DNA of 64,000 nt from Pokkaliibacter sp046614695. GTDB lineage: Bacteria > Pseudomonadota > Gammaproteobacteria > Pseudomonadales > Balneatricaceae. The DNA lies in NCBI RefSeq assembly GCF_046614695.1, contig NZ_JBKKHQ010000001.1:416917-480916 (forward strand), in the 5' to 3' direction. How positions within the stretch are numbered: the first letter of the stretch is position 1; the number at the start of each line of letters is the position of its first letter. Below, piece by piece: positions 1 to 7,114 of the stretch. Made by a program: the position numbers and the translations under genes. A model generated the notes under the pieces. It saw only the letters and a list, made by a program, of their open reading frames with translations. It was not told the origin of the DNA and searched no databases.

Positions 1-1178
1 GACTGATGCTTCTCAAGCAGCTGGTGAAGTTTGTTTTCCATGCGCTGATCAGCTTTGGCCTGACGCTCTTCCGCACTTGGGCGCTTCGGACGCTGCTCTT
101 TCTCTTTGCGAGGCGCTTTTTTGCCAGCAGGAGCTGGCGCTTTGCCGTAGTACTTCTCGAACTGACCTGCGGCGTACTGCGCATCCTGCTCGCTAATGGC
201 ACCGGCATCCTGACCATCAAGATCAACGCGCTCAACGCCCGCCTTGAAGGATTTCAGGTAGTAAGGTGAACGGGTATAGCTGGCCAGACCACGCTTGATT
301 TTACCGGCGGCATCAGGCTTGCGCTCCATCAGGTTTTCCTGAATACCGATCTTCAGCGGACGAGGATTCTCGCGACTGAAGGTCAGAGGGAACTCGTCCA
401 TCAACCACTGGACGGCAGCACGATTAGCAGCCTGGTTCTTGCGCTTGTTACGCGCTTTTTTGTTATCGCTGTTCTGGGCCTGCTCGGAGTTTTGATCAGC
501 CTGTGCAGGTGTAGAGGTCGTATCTGTCATAGGAGGTGGGGTCAGCTCGAAGTGTGCTTCATCATCAGAGGGTGAATCATAAACATCAGGACTCTGCAGC
601 GTTTCCGCAGAAGGCTCGATATCCGTCGGTTCAGACCAGTGCAGGTTATCTTGCAGCTGCTCTGTTTCAGAATTATTGACCGGCTCTTCATCAGCAAACG
701 CTGTCTGCTCCGTCACGCCGAATGGCAGAGCATCGACGCTTGGGCCGGCGCTGTCAATGTTGTTGGGCTCAGAATCGCCGGATTCAGGCAAGACACTGTG
801 ATCATCTTCACCTGTTTCGGTGCTCTCGGCATCCACCATGGACCACTGATACGGCAGCGTTTCAGTACTGGCACGCTGAGCTTCGGAAAAGCTCTGCTCA
901 ATCGCCTGATCCATCAGATCATCTGCGCTGAGATGATCTCCCGCCTCAGAAACGGTGGTGGCACCCTTGTTTTGAATCATCTGAGACAGGGCTTCGTGGG
1001 CATCGTCGAGCAGACGCTGTTTCTCTGCCAATGCTTCACGCAAAGAAGCAAGCTCGGCTTCCAGTGCCTGACGCTTTTCGGTTTCAGCGACCATACGGTC
1101 TTGCTGCTCATCAAATTGATGCTCAAGACGTGTAAGGACTTCATTAAGGCTAGTCGGGGCTGATTGCTGTCCCGCCAT
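1..1178 (-). CDS. ProQ/FinO-domain RNA chaperone with long N-terminal extension (3' end outside window)
   Basis: The frame opens at an ATG at 1178, preceded by AGGAGA six bases upstream, and stays open to position 1, so 392 codons are visible. A ProQ/FinO domain starts near residue 250, with the family signature RPLKIGIQENL, then SYTRSPYYLKSFKAG and RVDLDGQDAG, followed by a Lys/Pro-rich linker. ProQ/FinO proteins bind structured sRNAs and mRNA 3' ends and assist RNA pairing. The roughly 245 residues before the domain are unlike E. coli ProQ, where the FinO domain is N-terminal. Residues 10-60 look like a coiled coil (LTRLEHQFDEQQDRMVAETE) and are followed by an acidic, low-complexity stretch and a basic KKARNKRKNQ patch. 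The C-terminus is cut by the window edge. The domain call is firm; the cellular role is inferred. Confidence 0.88.
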   Translation of the reverse strand, partial: MAGQQSAPTSLNEVLTRLEHQFDEQQDRMVAETEKRQALEAELASLREALAEKQRLLDDAHEALSQMIQNKGATTVSEAGDHLSADDLMDQAIEQSFSEAQRASTETLPYQWSMVDAESTETGEDDHSVLPESGDSEPNNIDSAGPSVDALPFGVTEQTAFADEEPVNNSETEQLQDNLHWSEPTDIEPSAETLQSPDVYDSPSDDEAHFELTPPPMTDTTSTPAQADQNSEQAQNSDNKKARNKRKNQAANRAAVQWLMDEFPLTFSRENPRPLKIGIQENLMERKPDAAGKIKRGLASYTRSPYYLKSFKAGVERVDLDGQDAGAISEQDAQYAAGQFEKYYGKAPAPAGKKAPRKEKEQRPKRPSAEERQAKADQRMENKLHQLLEKHQ

Positions 1179-1226
1179 TGCATGTCTCCTGATAAGACTC
1201 GACTTCATACCCGTCGGGTAACTGGC

Positions 1227-1466
1227 TTAACCCTTTCTGACCAGGTACCAGTACACTTCATCCTGCTCGCCCTTACTGACCAGTTCGTGGCCCAGAAACT
1301 CGCAGAACTTGGGAATATCACGTGTGGTTGAGGGATCAGTTGCTTCAACGCGAATCAACTCACCACTTTGCATCTTGCGAACTGCCTTATGCATCAACAT
1401 GACCGGCTCCGGACAGTTGAGGCCTTTGGTGTCCAGCTCATGACTGTGTTCAAGCGCTTGGCTCAT
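1227..1466 (-). CDS. tusA: TusA-family sulfur carrier protein
   Basis: This 79-residue protein carries the TusA core GLNCPEPVMLMHKAVRKM, including the catalytic Cys in the CPxP motif, then TDPSTTRDIPKFCEFLGHEL and a C-terminal YLVRKG. E. coli TusA is 81 residues. TusA accepts persulfide sulfur from IscS and passes it to TusBCD for 2-thiouridine in tRNA, and also supplies molybdenum cofactor synthesis. I chose the ATG at 1466 because it gives the family length; an in-frame start at 1508 would add 14 unrelated residues. It lies 48 bases downstream of the ProQ-domain gene on the same strand. No tus partners are in the window. Confidence 0.9.
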   Translation of the reverse strand: MSQALEHSHELDTKGLNCPEPVMLMHKAVRKMQSGELIRVEATDPSTTRDIPKFCEFLGHELVSKGEQDEVYWYLVRKG

Positions 1467-1598
1467 AGTACTCACGACGTACCTGTACCTGGTGTTTATG
1501 ACGGCCAAAGGTCAAATGTCTTGACCATCATAGACGGCGTTTTCAAGAAATGCCCAAGGAAATCAATCTTTGAGAGCAGATTTAGCGGTATTGCCAGC

Positions 1599-2705
1599 CT
1601 ATCTTCCCAGCTGATCAAGCATCAACTGCCAGTCCTGTTCCTGACAAGCAAACACAGTGATCTCTTCGCGGTCATGATAGAGATGGCGCACCTGGCGATG
1701 CAGCGGAATACCGGCTTCCTTACAGGCCTCATCCAGCTTGGTAATACACTGGATATAGCTCTCATAGCGCTTATGCATGGGTAACTTCAGGTTAAATACC
1801 GTGAAGCGGCACCAGCCACGCACAATCCACTTGATCATCAGGTCAATGACACGCCCCGGTTTATCGGCGATGTCGCACACCATCCAGTCCACTGGACTTT
1901 GCGGTGTATAGGTAAAGCCATCCGTCACCGCATGGGTCACCTGCCCAGACTTCATCAGGGCATCATCCATTGGGCCATTATCAACGGAAACCACTTTCAT
2001 GTAGCGATTCACCAGCTGCCAGGTCCAACCACCGGGGCAAGCGCCCAGATCCACGGCTTTCATGCCGGGTTCCAGCACCTTCGGCCAGGCCTCTTCGGGG
2101 ATAAAAAACCGCCAGGCTTCTTCCAGCTTGAGCGTGGAACGGCTGGGTGCAGCAGGAGGAAACTTAAGACGCAGGATACCTTGCGGCCAGGGTGAAGCAT
2201 GACGTGGCAAGACATAACCGATATATAACTGGCGCTCATCCATCCAGCCGATATAAAGGCGCGGCAAACGCTGGTTACGCTTATTGCTGAGAACACCCTG
2301 CTTACGCAGAGCGCTGGATAATGGCGGTACGATCTTGCGACACAACCCCTGTAGTGCAGAACCCTGCTCACTATCTGCCGCTTCCACCCAGACCTCACCA
2401 CACAGTGGAAAGCCTTCCAGCTGTTCGGCGATAAAGCCCACGCGGTCCTGTTTCGGAATGTCCGTCAGCACAGGCAGGCAGGCGGCCCACTGACGCACAA
2501 ATACCAGTTCATCCCATGCTACGCGTTCGGTCAGAGCCAACGCATCGCCGGGGACATGGCAGATAAAGGTGACAAAGCCGGTTTCGCCTTTGAACTTGGG
2601 GTAACCATAGATACCGACGGCTGCTGCCCGTTCCTGGATTTCCACGGCGCATTCACGTTCAAATCCGGCGCGACACAATAACAGCAGGTGGTTCAGCTCG
2701 GGCAT
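1599..2705 (-). CDS. rlmM: 23S rRNA C2498 2'-O-ribose methyltransferase RlmM
   Basis: At 368 residues this matches RlmM (YgdE) in length and layout. An N-terminal THUMP-like region runs from MPELNHLLLLCRAGFERECA. The Rossmann methyltransferase domain has the SAM-binding stretch VDLGACPGGWTWQLV, then VSVDNGPM, VDWMVCDIADKP and the catalytic Lys in FNLKLPMHKRYE. RlmM methylates the ribose of C2498 in 23S rRNA in the cytoplasm. The flanking genes on the same strand (tusA downstream, an alpha/beta hydrolase upstream) are unrelated. I see no irregularity. Confidence 0.95.
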   Translation of the reverse strand: MPELNHLLLLCRAGFERECAVEIQERAAAVGIYGYPKFKGETGFVTFICHVPGDALALTERVAWDELVFVRQWAACLPVLTDIPKQDRVGFIAEQLEGFPLCGEVWVEAADSEQGSALQGLCRKIVPPLSSALRKQGVLSNKRNQRLPRLYIGWMDERQLYIGYVLPRHASPWPQGILRLKFPPAAPSRSTLKLEEAWRFFIPEEAWPKVLEPGMKAVDLGACPGGWTWQLVNRYMKVVSVDNGPMDDALMKSGQVTHAVTDGFTYTPQSPVDWMVCDIADKPGRVIDLMIKWIVRGWCRFTVFNLKLPMHKRYESYIQCITKLDEACKEAGIPLHRQVRHLYHDREEITVFACQEQDWQLMLDQLGR

Positions 2706-2755
2706 AGTCTCTCTCGGGCCAGCAAAAAAGGGGTATTTTACCTGCTCAGGACGCC

Positions 2756-3373
2756 TTAAGCGATGGCGGACTGACGCTCAAGCCAGGCCAGTAAGTGCTG
2801 GTGCGCCTTTTCGATCATGGCGGCCTGAGTCAATCCGGTTCGCTTGGGTACGTTGAAGTCGTGATCTGCTTCCTCCAACCATTGAATTTCCAGAGCTTTC
2901 GCCCACTCTGCCGCTGCCAGTTCTTCCCGGGTGCCAAACTTGTCACGCGTTCCCTGCACAATCAACAGTGGCGCCGCCATGGACTCCAACGGCTCAAGCC
3001 GCAGTTTCTCCGGCTTGCCAATGGGATGGAACGGATAGCCTAATGCCACCGCTGCACAGACTGCCGGATGAGACCGTAATGCGGCAGCAACGCGCCCGCC
3101 CATTGATTTGCCCACTAAAAGCACGGAGTTCTGTTCAAGCTCATCCAGTCGCTCGCTCACATCAATAAGTAGCTTGTCGAAGCGATCCGGCGGTAGCCGA
3201 CGCCCTTCAGCCTGCATCCGTTTCATATAGGGGAAATCGTGGGCCTCGTAGCTGAAACCACCTTGTTCGCCCTGCACAGACGCTTGCTGCCACAGCGAAG
3301 CAATCTGCTGCAAAAAATCACTGCCATGGCCCGCGCCTGCGCCATGCAGGACAATAACCTGTTTAACCTTCAT
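2756..3373 (-). CDS. Alpha/beta hydrolase of the KANL3/Tex30-like (dienelactone hydrolase-like) type
   Basis: A 205-residue single-domain hydrolase. It has an N-terminal beta strand and oxyanion region VIVLHGAGAGHGSDF, the nucleophile elbow GKSMGGRVAA (Ser in GxSxGG), a probable acid in IVQGTRDKFG, and a catalytic His in EADHDFNVPKRTG. This arrangement fits the small alpha/beta hydrolases annotated as KANL3/Tex30. The substrate is unknown. It is transcribed away from hemN and shares a 188-base divergent region with it. No signal peptide is visible, so it should be cytoplasmic. Confidence 0.8.
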   Translation of the reverse strand: MKVKQVIVLHGAGAGHGSDFLQQIASLWQQASVQGEQGGFSYEAHDFPYMKRMQAEGRRLPPDRFDKLLIDVSERLDELEQNSVLLVGKSMGGRVAAALRSHPAVCAAVALGYPFHPIGKPEKLRLEPLESMAAPLLIVQGTRDKFGTREELAAAEWAKALEIQWLEEADHDFNVPKRTGLTQAAMIEKAHQHLLAWLERQSAIA

Positions 3374-3488
3374 TCCTGAGTCCTTACTGCGATGGCTCTA
3401 CTGTCAACCAACGTGATCACTCCGATACGTTAAAAGCACCTACGCCCGAGGTGAAGACCTCACTTTTTCAAGCCAATCTCACCGGAAG

Positions 3489-3502
3489 TTGATCCAGGTC
3501 AT
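3489..3502 (+). promoter_or_regulatory. Anr/FNR box of the hemN promoter
   Basis: TTGAT-CCAG-GTCAT fits the Anr/FNR consensus TTGAT-N4-ATCAA with two mismatches in the right half. Its centre (3495.5) is about 41 bases before the start site predicted from the -10 at 3524-3529, which is the class II activating position. The gene for the matching regulator lies just downstream of hemN. Confidence 0.7.
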
Positions 3503-3523
3503 CTGGCACGAAGTATGGCTCCT

Positions 3524-3529
3524 TATAAT
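3524..3529 (+). promoter_or_regulatory. -10 element of hemN promoter
   Basis: A perfect TATAAT with no good -35 element. This is what an activator-dependent class II promoter would show, with the Anr/FNR box covering the -35 region. Confidence 0.65.
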
Positions 3530-3561
3530 TTTTGTTGTAGAGCAACATCAGGAGCCAAACT

Positions 3562-4965
3562 GTGAGCTACGCCCTTAATGAACAGCTTCAGGCTGCCCCC
3601 CTTTGGGAGCCTGAACTGATAAAACGCTATGATCGCGCCGGACCAAGGTATACCTCGTACCCCACTGCGGCAGATTTCAAACCTCAAAATGCCGGCAGTC
3701 TACTCGGACTGGCCGAGCAGCGCAGCGACCGGTCTAAACCCTTGTCGCTGTATCTGCACGTGCCTTTTTGCAGCAGCATCTGCTATTACTGCGCCTGCAA
3801 CAAAATCATCACACGTCAGCATCAGCGTGTAAGACCCTTTCTGGACACTCTGTTTCAGGAGCTTTCTTACTATGCTGAGCATTTCGCCAAAGGCCGCACG
3901 GTGGAACAGCTGCACTTTGGTGGCGGTACGCCGACGTTTCTGAACGATGCTGAAATCGCGGAAGTGATGGTGTTCCTGCGCAAGAACTTCAACCTCAGCA
4001 CTTCTGCCGACGCAGACTTCTCCATTGAGATTGATCCGCGCAGTGTCGATATTGCCCGTCTGGGCACACTTCGGGAGCTTGGTTTTAACCGTCTGAGTTT
4101 TGGCGTTCAGGATACCAATCTTGTCGTTCAGCAGGCTGTTAATCGTATCCAGCCAACAGCACTTATTGATGAGCAACTGAACGCCGCTCGCGAGCTGGGG
4201 TTTCGTTCCATCAACTTTGACCTGATCTACGGCCTGCCCAAGCAAAATCTCATGCTGTTTGGGGAAACCCTCAATACCGTTATCGGACTTCGTCCAGACC
4301 GGATCTGCGTCTTTAACTATGCACACCTGCCCGATCGCTTTCGGCCCCAGCGCCATATTAATGATAGCGATCTCCCCAGCCCGGCAGAAAAACTCGACAT
4401 CCTCGGTCTGAGTATCGAGCGCTTACTGGAGGCAGGTTATCACTACATCGGCATGGATCACTTTGCTCTGCCAGATGACAGCCTCACCAGTGCCCAACAG
4501 GATGAGATGCTGCATCGTAATTTTCAGGGCTATACCACCCATGGAAATTGTGACCTGATTGCCTGCGGCCCTTCTGCGATCGGCCAGCTAGGAGATACCT
4601 ACTTGCAAAATGCCCACGATGTGGATGACTGGAGCGAGAAAGTCCATCGCAAAGGTCACGCAATTACCCGGGGCATAATTCTGAGTGATGATGACATCAT
4701 GCGCCGCGCGCTGATCAACCAGTTGATCTGTCATTTCCAACTCGACTTCAGCACATTTTCTGAGCAATGGAAGATCCACTTTCACACCGAGTTCGCCCAT
4801 GAACTCAGTTTGATGAAACCATTCTCAGACGATGGTCTGATTAATCTTACGGACGATGGCTTGTATATCCTGCCTCGGGGGCGTTTACTAATACGCTCGC
4901 TTTGTATGTTGTTTGATATTTATCGGCAACCCCAGACAGAGCAACGGTTTTCCCGCATTGTTTGA
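3562..4965 (+). CDS. hemN: Oxygen-independent coproporphyrinogen III oxidase (radical SAM)
   Basis: A 467-residue protein with the HemN start region YDRAGPRYTSYPTA, the radical-SAM cluster motif in HVPFCSSICYYCACNK (CxxxCxxC), the SAM-binding GGGTPTFL, and FGVQD and GLPKQ segments. The HemN_C domain has NFQGYTTHGNCDLIACG. It decarboxylates two propionates of coproporphyrinogen III to give protoporphyrinogen IX without oxygen, so haem can be made anaerobically. The start is GTG at 3562 with AGGAG seven bases upstream. The anr gene follows at about 80 bases, the order known from Pseudomonas. The upstream Anr/FNR box predicts induction at low oxygen. Confidence 0.97.
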   Translation: MSYALNEQLQAAPLWEPELIKRYDRAGPRYTSYPTAADFKPQNAGSLLGLAEQRSDRSKPLSLYLHVPFCSSICYYCACNKIITRQHQRVRPFLDTLFQELSYYAEHFAKGRTVEQLHFGGGTPTFLNDAEIAEVMVFLRKNFNLSTSADADFSIEIDPRSVDIARLGTLRELGFNRLSFGVQDTNLVVQQAVNRIQPTALIDEQLNAARELGFRSINFDLIYGLPKQNLMLFGETLNTVIGLRPDRICVFNYAHLPDRFRPQRHINDSDLPSPAEKLDILGLSIERLLEAGYHYIGMDHFALPDDSLTSAQQDEMLHRNFQGYTTHGNCDLIACGPSAIGQLGDTYLQNAHDVDDWSEKVHRKGHAITRGIILSDDDIMRRALINQLICHFQLDFSTFSEQWKIHFHTEFAHELSLMKPFSDDGLINLTDDGLYILPRGRLLIRSLCMLFDIYRQPQTEQRFSRIV

Positions 4966-5044
4966 CAGCAGTGGTCGCGGCAAGACACCCGAGCTAACAC
5001 CGATACATTTGCCATTTGATGGACCCAGTGCAAGGAATACGATC

Positions 5045-5821
5045 ATGGCTGAACGCAGCACCATGGAGCCGATCATTCGCAATATTCGTCAGGCGCATTG
5101 CCAACATTGCAGCCTGAATTCTTTATGCCTCCCCCTTTCGCTCAGCTTCACCGATATGGAACGCCTGGATGGCATCATCGATAAAAGTCGCCCTTTAAAG
5201 AAAGGTGACCATTTGTTCCGACAGGGTGAAGATTTCAGCTCTGTCTATGCCGTACGCGCCGGTGCCATTAAAACCTATACCGTTACTGACGAAGGCGAGG
5301 AGCAGATTACCGGCTTCTATATGCCAAGTGAGCTGATTGGTCTGAGTGGTATTCATGAAAGTGCCTACCCTGTCTCGGCCAAGGTGCTGGAAACAACCAC
5401 CGTCTGCGAGATCCCGTTTGAAAAGCTGGATTCCCTCTCCGGTCAGCTGCCAGAACTTCGCAAAAACCTGCTGCGCACCATGAGTAAAGAGATCCGGGAT
5501 GAGCAGCAGATGATGCTGCTACTCAGCAAAAAGAGCGCGGATGAACGGATTGGTACTTTCCTGGTGAGACTGTCACAACGCTTCAAGCTGCGCGGTTTTT
5601 CTCCCACCCATTTCCGCCTGCCGATGTCGCGTAATGAAATCGGTAACTATCTGGGATTGGCCGTTGAAACGGTCAGCCGCATTTTCACACGCCTGCAAAA
5701 ACAGGAAGTGATTGAGGTGGATGGCAAGGACATTCGTGTGATCAACACGTCCGAACTGTATCGGATTGCTGGCGAATGCGAGCACGCAGAAGCCCATTTG
5801 ATCAACGTGGCAAACGGTTAA
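5045..5821 (+). CDS. anr: Anr/FNR oxygen-sensing transcriptional regulator
   Basis: A 258-residue Crp/FNR protein. The iron-sulfur ligands are visible near the N-terminus in HCQHCSLNSLCLP (C-x2-C-x5-C), with the fourth Cys in TTVCEIPFEKLD. A cyclic-nucleotide-like beta barrel (RAGAIKTYTVTDEGEEQ) and a dimerisation helix follow. The C-terminal helix-turn-helix MSRNEIGNYLGLAVETVSR carries the E-x-x-S-R recognition residues that read TTGAT. I chose the ATG at 5045; an in-frame ATG at 5063 is an alternative, and reading further upstream would overlap hemN. The protein should activate its neighbour hemN and probably acts at the perfect box at 6596-6609. Confidence 0.95.
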   Translation: MAERSTMEPIIRNIRQAHCQHCSLNSLCLPLSLSFTDMERLDGIIDKSRPLKKGDHLFRQGEDFSSVYAVRAGAIKTYTVTDEGEEQITGFYMPSELIGLSGIHESAYPVSAKVLETTTVCEIPFEKLDSLSGQLPELRKNLLRTMSKEIRDEQQMMLLLSKKSADERIGTFLVRLSQRFKLRGFSPTHFRLPMSRNEIGNYLGLAVETVSRIFTRLQKQEVIEVDGKDIRVINTSELYRIAGECEHAEAHLINVANG

Positions 5822-5832
5822 TCCTGCCCTTC

Positions 5833-5856
5833 GGGCGATCCTTCCATGGGTCGCCC
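5833..5856 (+). terminator. Possible weak terminator between anr and apt
   Basis: GGGCGA and TCGCCC form a six-base-pair stem with a 12-base loop, followed by only a short pyrimidine run (TCTTC). It lies 12 bases after the anr stop codon. Termination is probably partial. Confidence 0.35.
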
Positions 5857-5985
5857 TCTTCGCCCACACAAGAAATTGCGGTAGTCTGTGAGCTTTGCCG
5901 AAGCGAAGGTTTGAGAAGCTGCCGTGGCTGTGATCAAACTTTAACGTTGAAGCCCCACCCGCTCACCAGTCCAAGGATGCTCTCA

Positions 5986-6519
5986 ATGGCCTTTGACGTT
6001 GAATATGTAAAATCAGTAATTCGTGCCCTGCCTGACTGGCCTGAGCCCGGTGTTACCTTCCGTGATATCACCCCGATTTTCGCGGACCCCAAAGCCCTTC
6101 GCAAAGTGGCGGATGGTTTTATCGAGCGTTATATCAGCTCTGATATCACCCACATTGCCAGTATTGATGCGCGCGGTTTTCTGATCAGCGCGATTCTGGC
6201 CCACCAGCTTAACAAGCCGCTGATTCTGGTTCGCAAAAAAGGCAAACTGCCCGGCGAAACCATCAGCGAGTCTTATGATCTTGAGTACGGCTCTGCCACA
6301 TTGGAGCTACAGACCGATGCCTGCAGTGAAGGCGCTCGCGTACTGCTGTTTGATGATCTGATCGCAACTGGCGGTACGCTGATGGCCGCCTGCAGCCTGA
6401 TTCATCGCCTCGGCGGTAAAGTCACCGAAGTAGCCAGCATCATTGACTTGCCCGAACTTGGCGGCTCGCAAAAACTGCGTGATGCAGACCTGCCGGTATT
6501 CTCGCTGGTCGCCTACTAA
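5986..6519 (+). CDS. apt: Adenine phosphoribosyltransferase
   Basis: A 177-residue protein with the Apt signature at both ends: PDWPEPGVTFRDITPIFADP near the N-terminus and the PRPP-binding loop VLLFDDLIATGGTLMAA in the C-terminal half. IASIDARGF and VRKKGKLPGET are also typical. It salvages adenine to AMP using PRPP in the cytoplasm. I chose the ATG at 5986 because AAGGA lies eight bases upstream and the protein then has normal family length; the frame is open further upstream without family similarity. The anr-apt order matches Pseudomonas. A strong terminator follows. Confidence 0.95.
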   Translation: MAFDVEYVKSVIRALPDWPEPGVTFRDITPIFADPKALRKVADGFIERYISSDITHIASIDARGFLISAILAHQLNKPLILVRKKGKLPGETISESYDLEYGSATLELQTDACSEGARVLLFDDLIATGGTLMAACSLIHRLGGKVTEVASIIDLPELGGSQKLRDADLPVFSLVAY

Positions 6520-6540
6520 GCGAACACGATACCTGTACAG

Positions 6541-6573
6541 AAAAAGGCATTGCCCATGGGTAATGCCTTTTTT
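6541..6573 (+). terminator. Rho-independent terminator of apt
   Basis: AAAAAGGCATT pairs with AATGCCTTTTTT around a ten-base loop, 22 bases after the apt stop codon. The A-run on the left makes it usable on either strand. Confidence 0.9.
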
Positions 6574-6595
6574 ATTGCCAACGAGTTACTGCAAC

Positions 6596-6609
6596 TTGAT
6601 CAGGATCAA
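6596..6609 (+). promoter_or_regulatory. Perfect Anr/FNR box upstream of the ArsR-type gene
   Basis: TTGATCAGGATCAA matches TTGAT-N4-ATCAA at every defined base. It lies in the 255-base gap between apt and the ArsR-type gene, after the apt terminator, so it should serve the downstream gene. A candidate promoter, TTGAGT (6637-6642) with a 17-base spacer to TAGCAT (6660-6665), would put the box near -70, compatible with class I activation. The hexamer assignment is uncertain. Confidence 0.7.
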
Positions 6610-6774
6610 TCAATCTTGCCTTTTCCGCAGTCTTCGTTGAGTCCCCTTCGGATATTTTCTAGCATGAAGGGTGAGCAACAGCTCAGCAGCCTTGCCTGCA
6701 CCAATACCAAGCCCATCGCATCCTGTGGTGCGAAGACCTAATGACGATTGCCCACTGTCTACAGAGGACAAGTT

Positions 6775-7107
6775 GTGAGCCCTACTGAGAATGCATCGTC
6801 TGCGCTACTGCAGCACCCGCCGGAAGATCTGCATCAGGTCAGTGAGGCAGGCGCACGTCTGCTTAAAGCCATCGCCAATAAAAGCCGGTTGCTGATTCTC
6901 TTCAAACTGCTGGGGCGTGAGCTTTCGGTTACCGAGCTGAATACCGAGATTGATATCAGCCAGTCGTCGTTGTCTCAGCATCTCGCCGTACTGCGACATG
7001 AAGGGCTGGTGGCTACAAGACGGGATGGCCAAACCATTTTCTACTCATTAAGTGGCATCGCTCCGGCGCAACTGCTGGCGACACTGGCGGAGGTTCTGCC
7101 TTCCTGA
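6775..7107 (+). CDS. ArsR-family winged-helix regulator lacking cysteines
   Basis: A 110-residue ArsR/SmtB-type DNA-binding protein. LLKAIANKSRLLILFKLL is helix 1-2, ELNTEIDISQSSLSQHLAVLRHEGLV is the helix-turn-helix with the SQHL recognition helix, and RRDGQTIFYSL is the wing. The GTG at 6775 has GAGGA six bases upstream and is preferred over a TTG at 6748. The alpha-3 CxC metal site of ArsR/SmtB and the paired cysteines of BigR/SqrR-type thiol sensors are both absent; there is no cysteine in the protein. It is therefore unlikely to sense metals or persulfide through thiols. A perfect Anr/FNR box upstream suggests oxygen-dependent expression. Its targets are unknown. Confidence 0.85.
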   Translation: MSPTENASSALLQHPPEDLHQVSEAGARLLKAIANKSRLLILFKLLGRELSVTELNTEIDISQSSLSQHLAVLRHEGLVATRRDGQTIFYSLSGIAPAQLLATLAEVLPS

Positions 7108-7114
7108 GGGATGA

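Noticed and set aside
639..1163. A 174-codon plus-strand frame opposite the ProQ-domain gene
   Set aside because: It is the antisense of a clearly coding frame and has no family resemblance.
3504..3521. TGGCACG-AAGT-ATGGC as a sigma54 promoter of hemN
   Set aside because: The GG and GC are 11 bases apart instead of 10 and the -12 half is wrong. The perfect TATAAT with an Anr box explains the region better.
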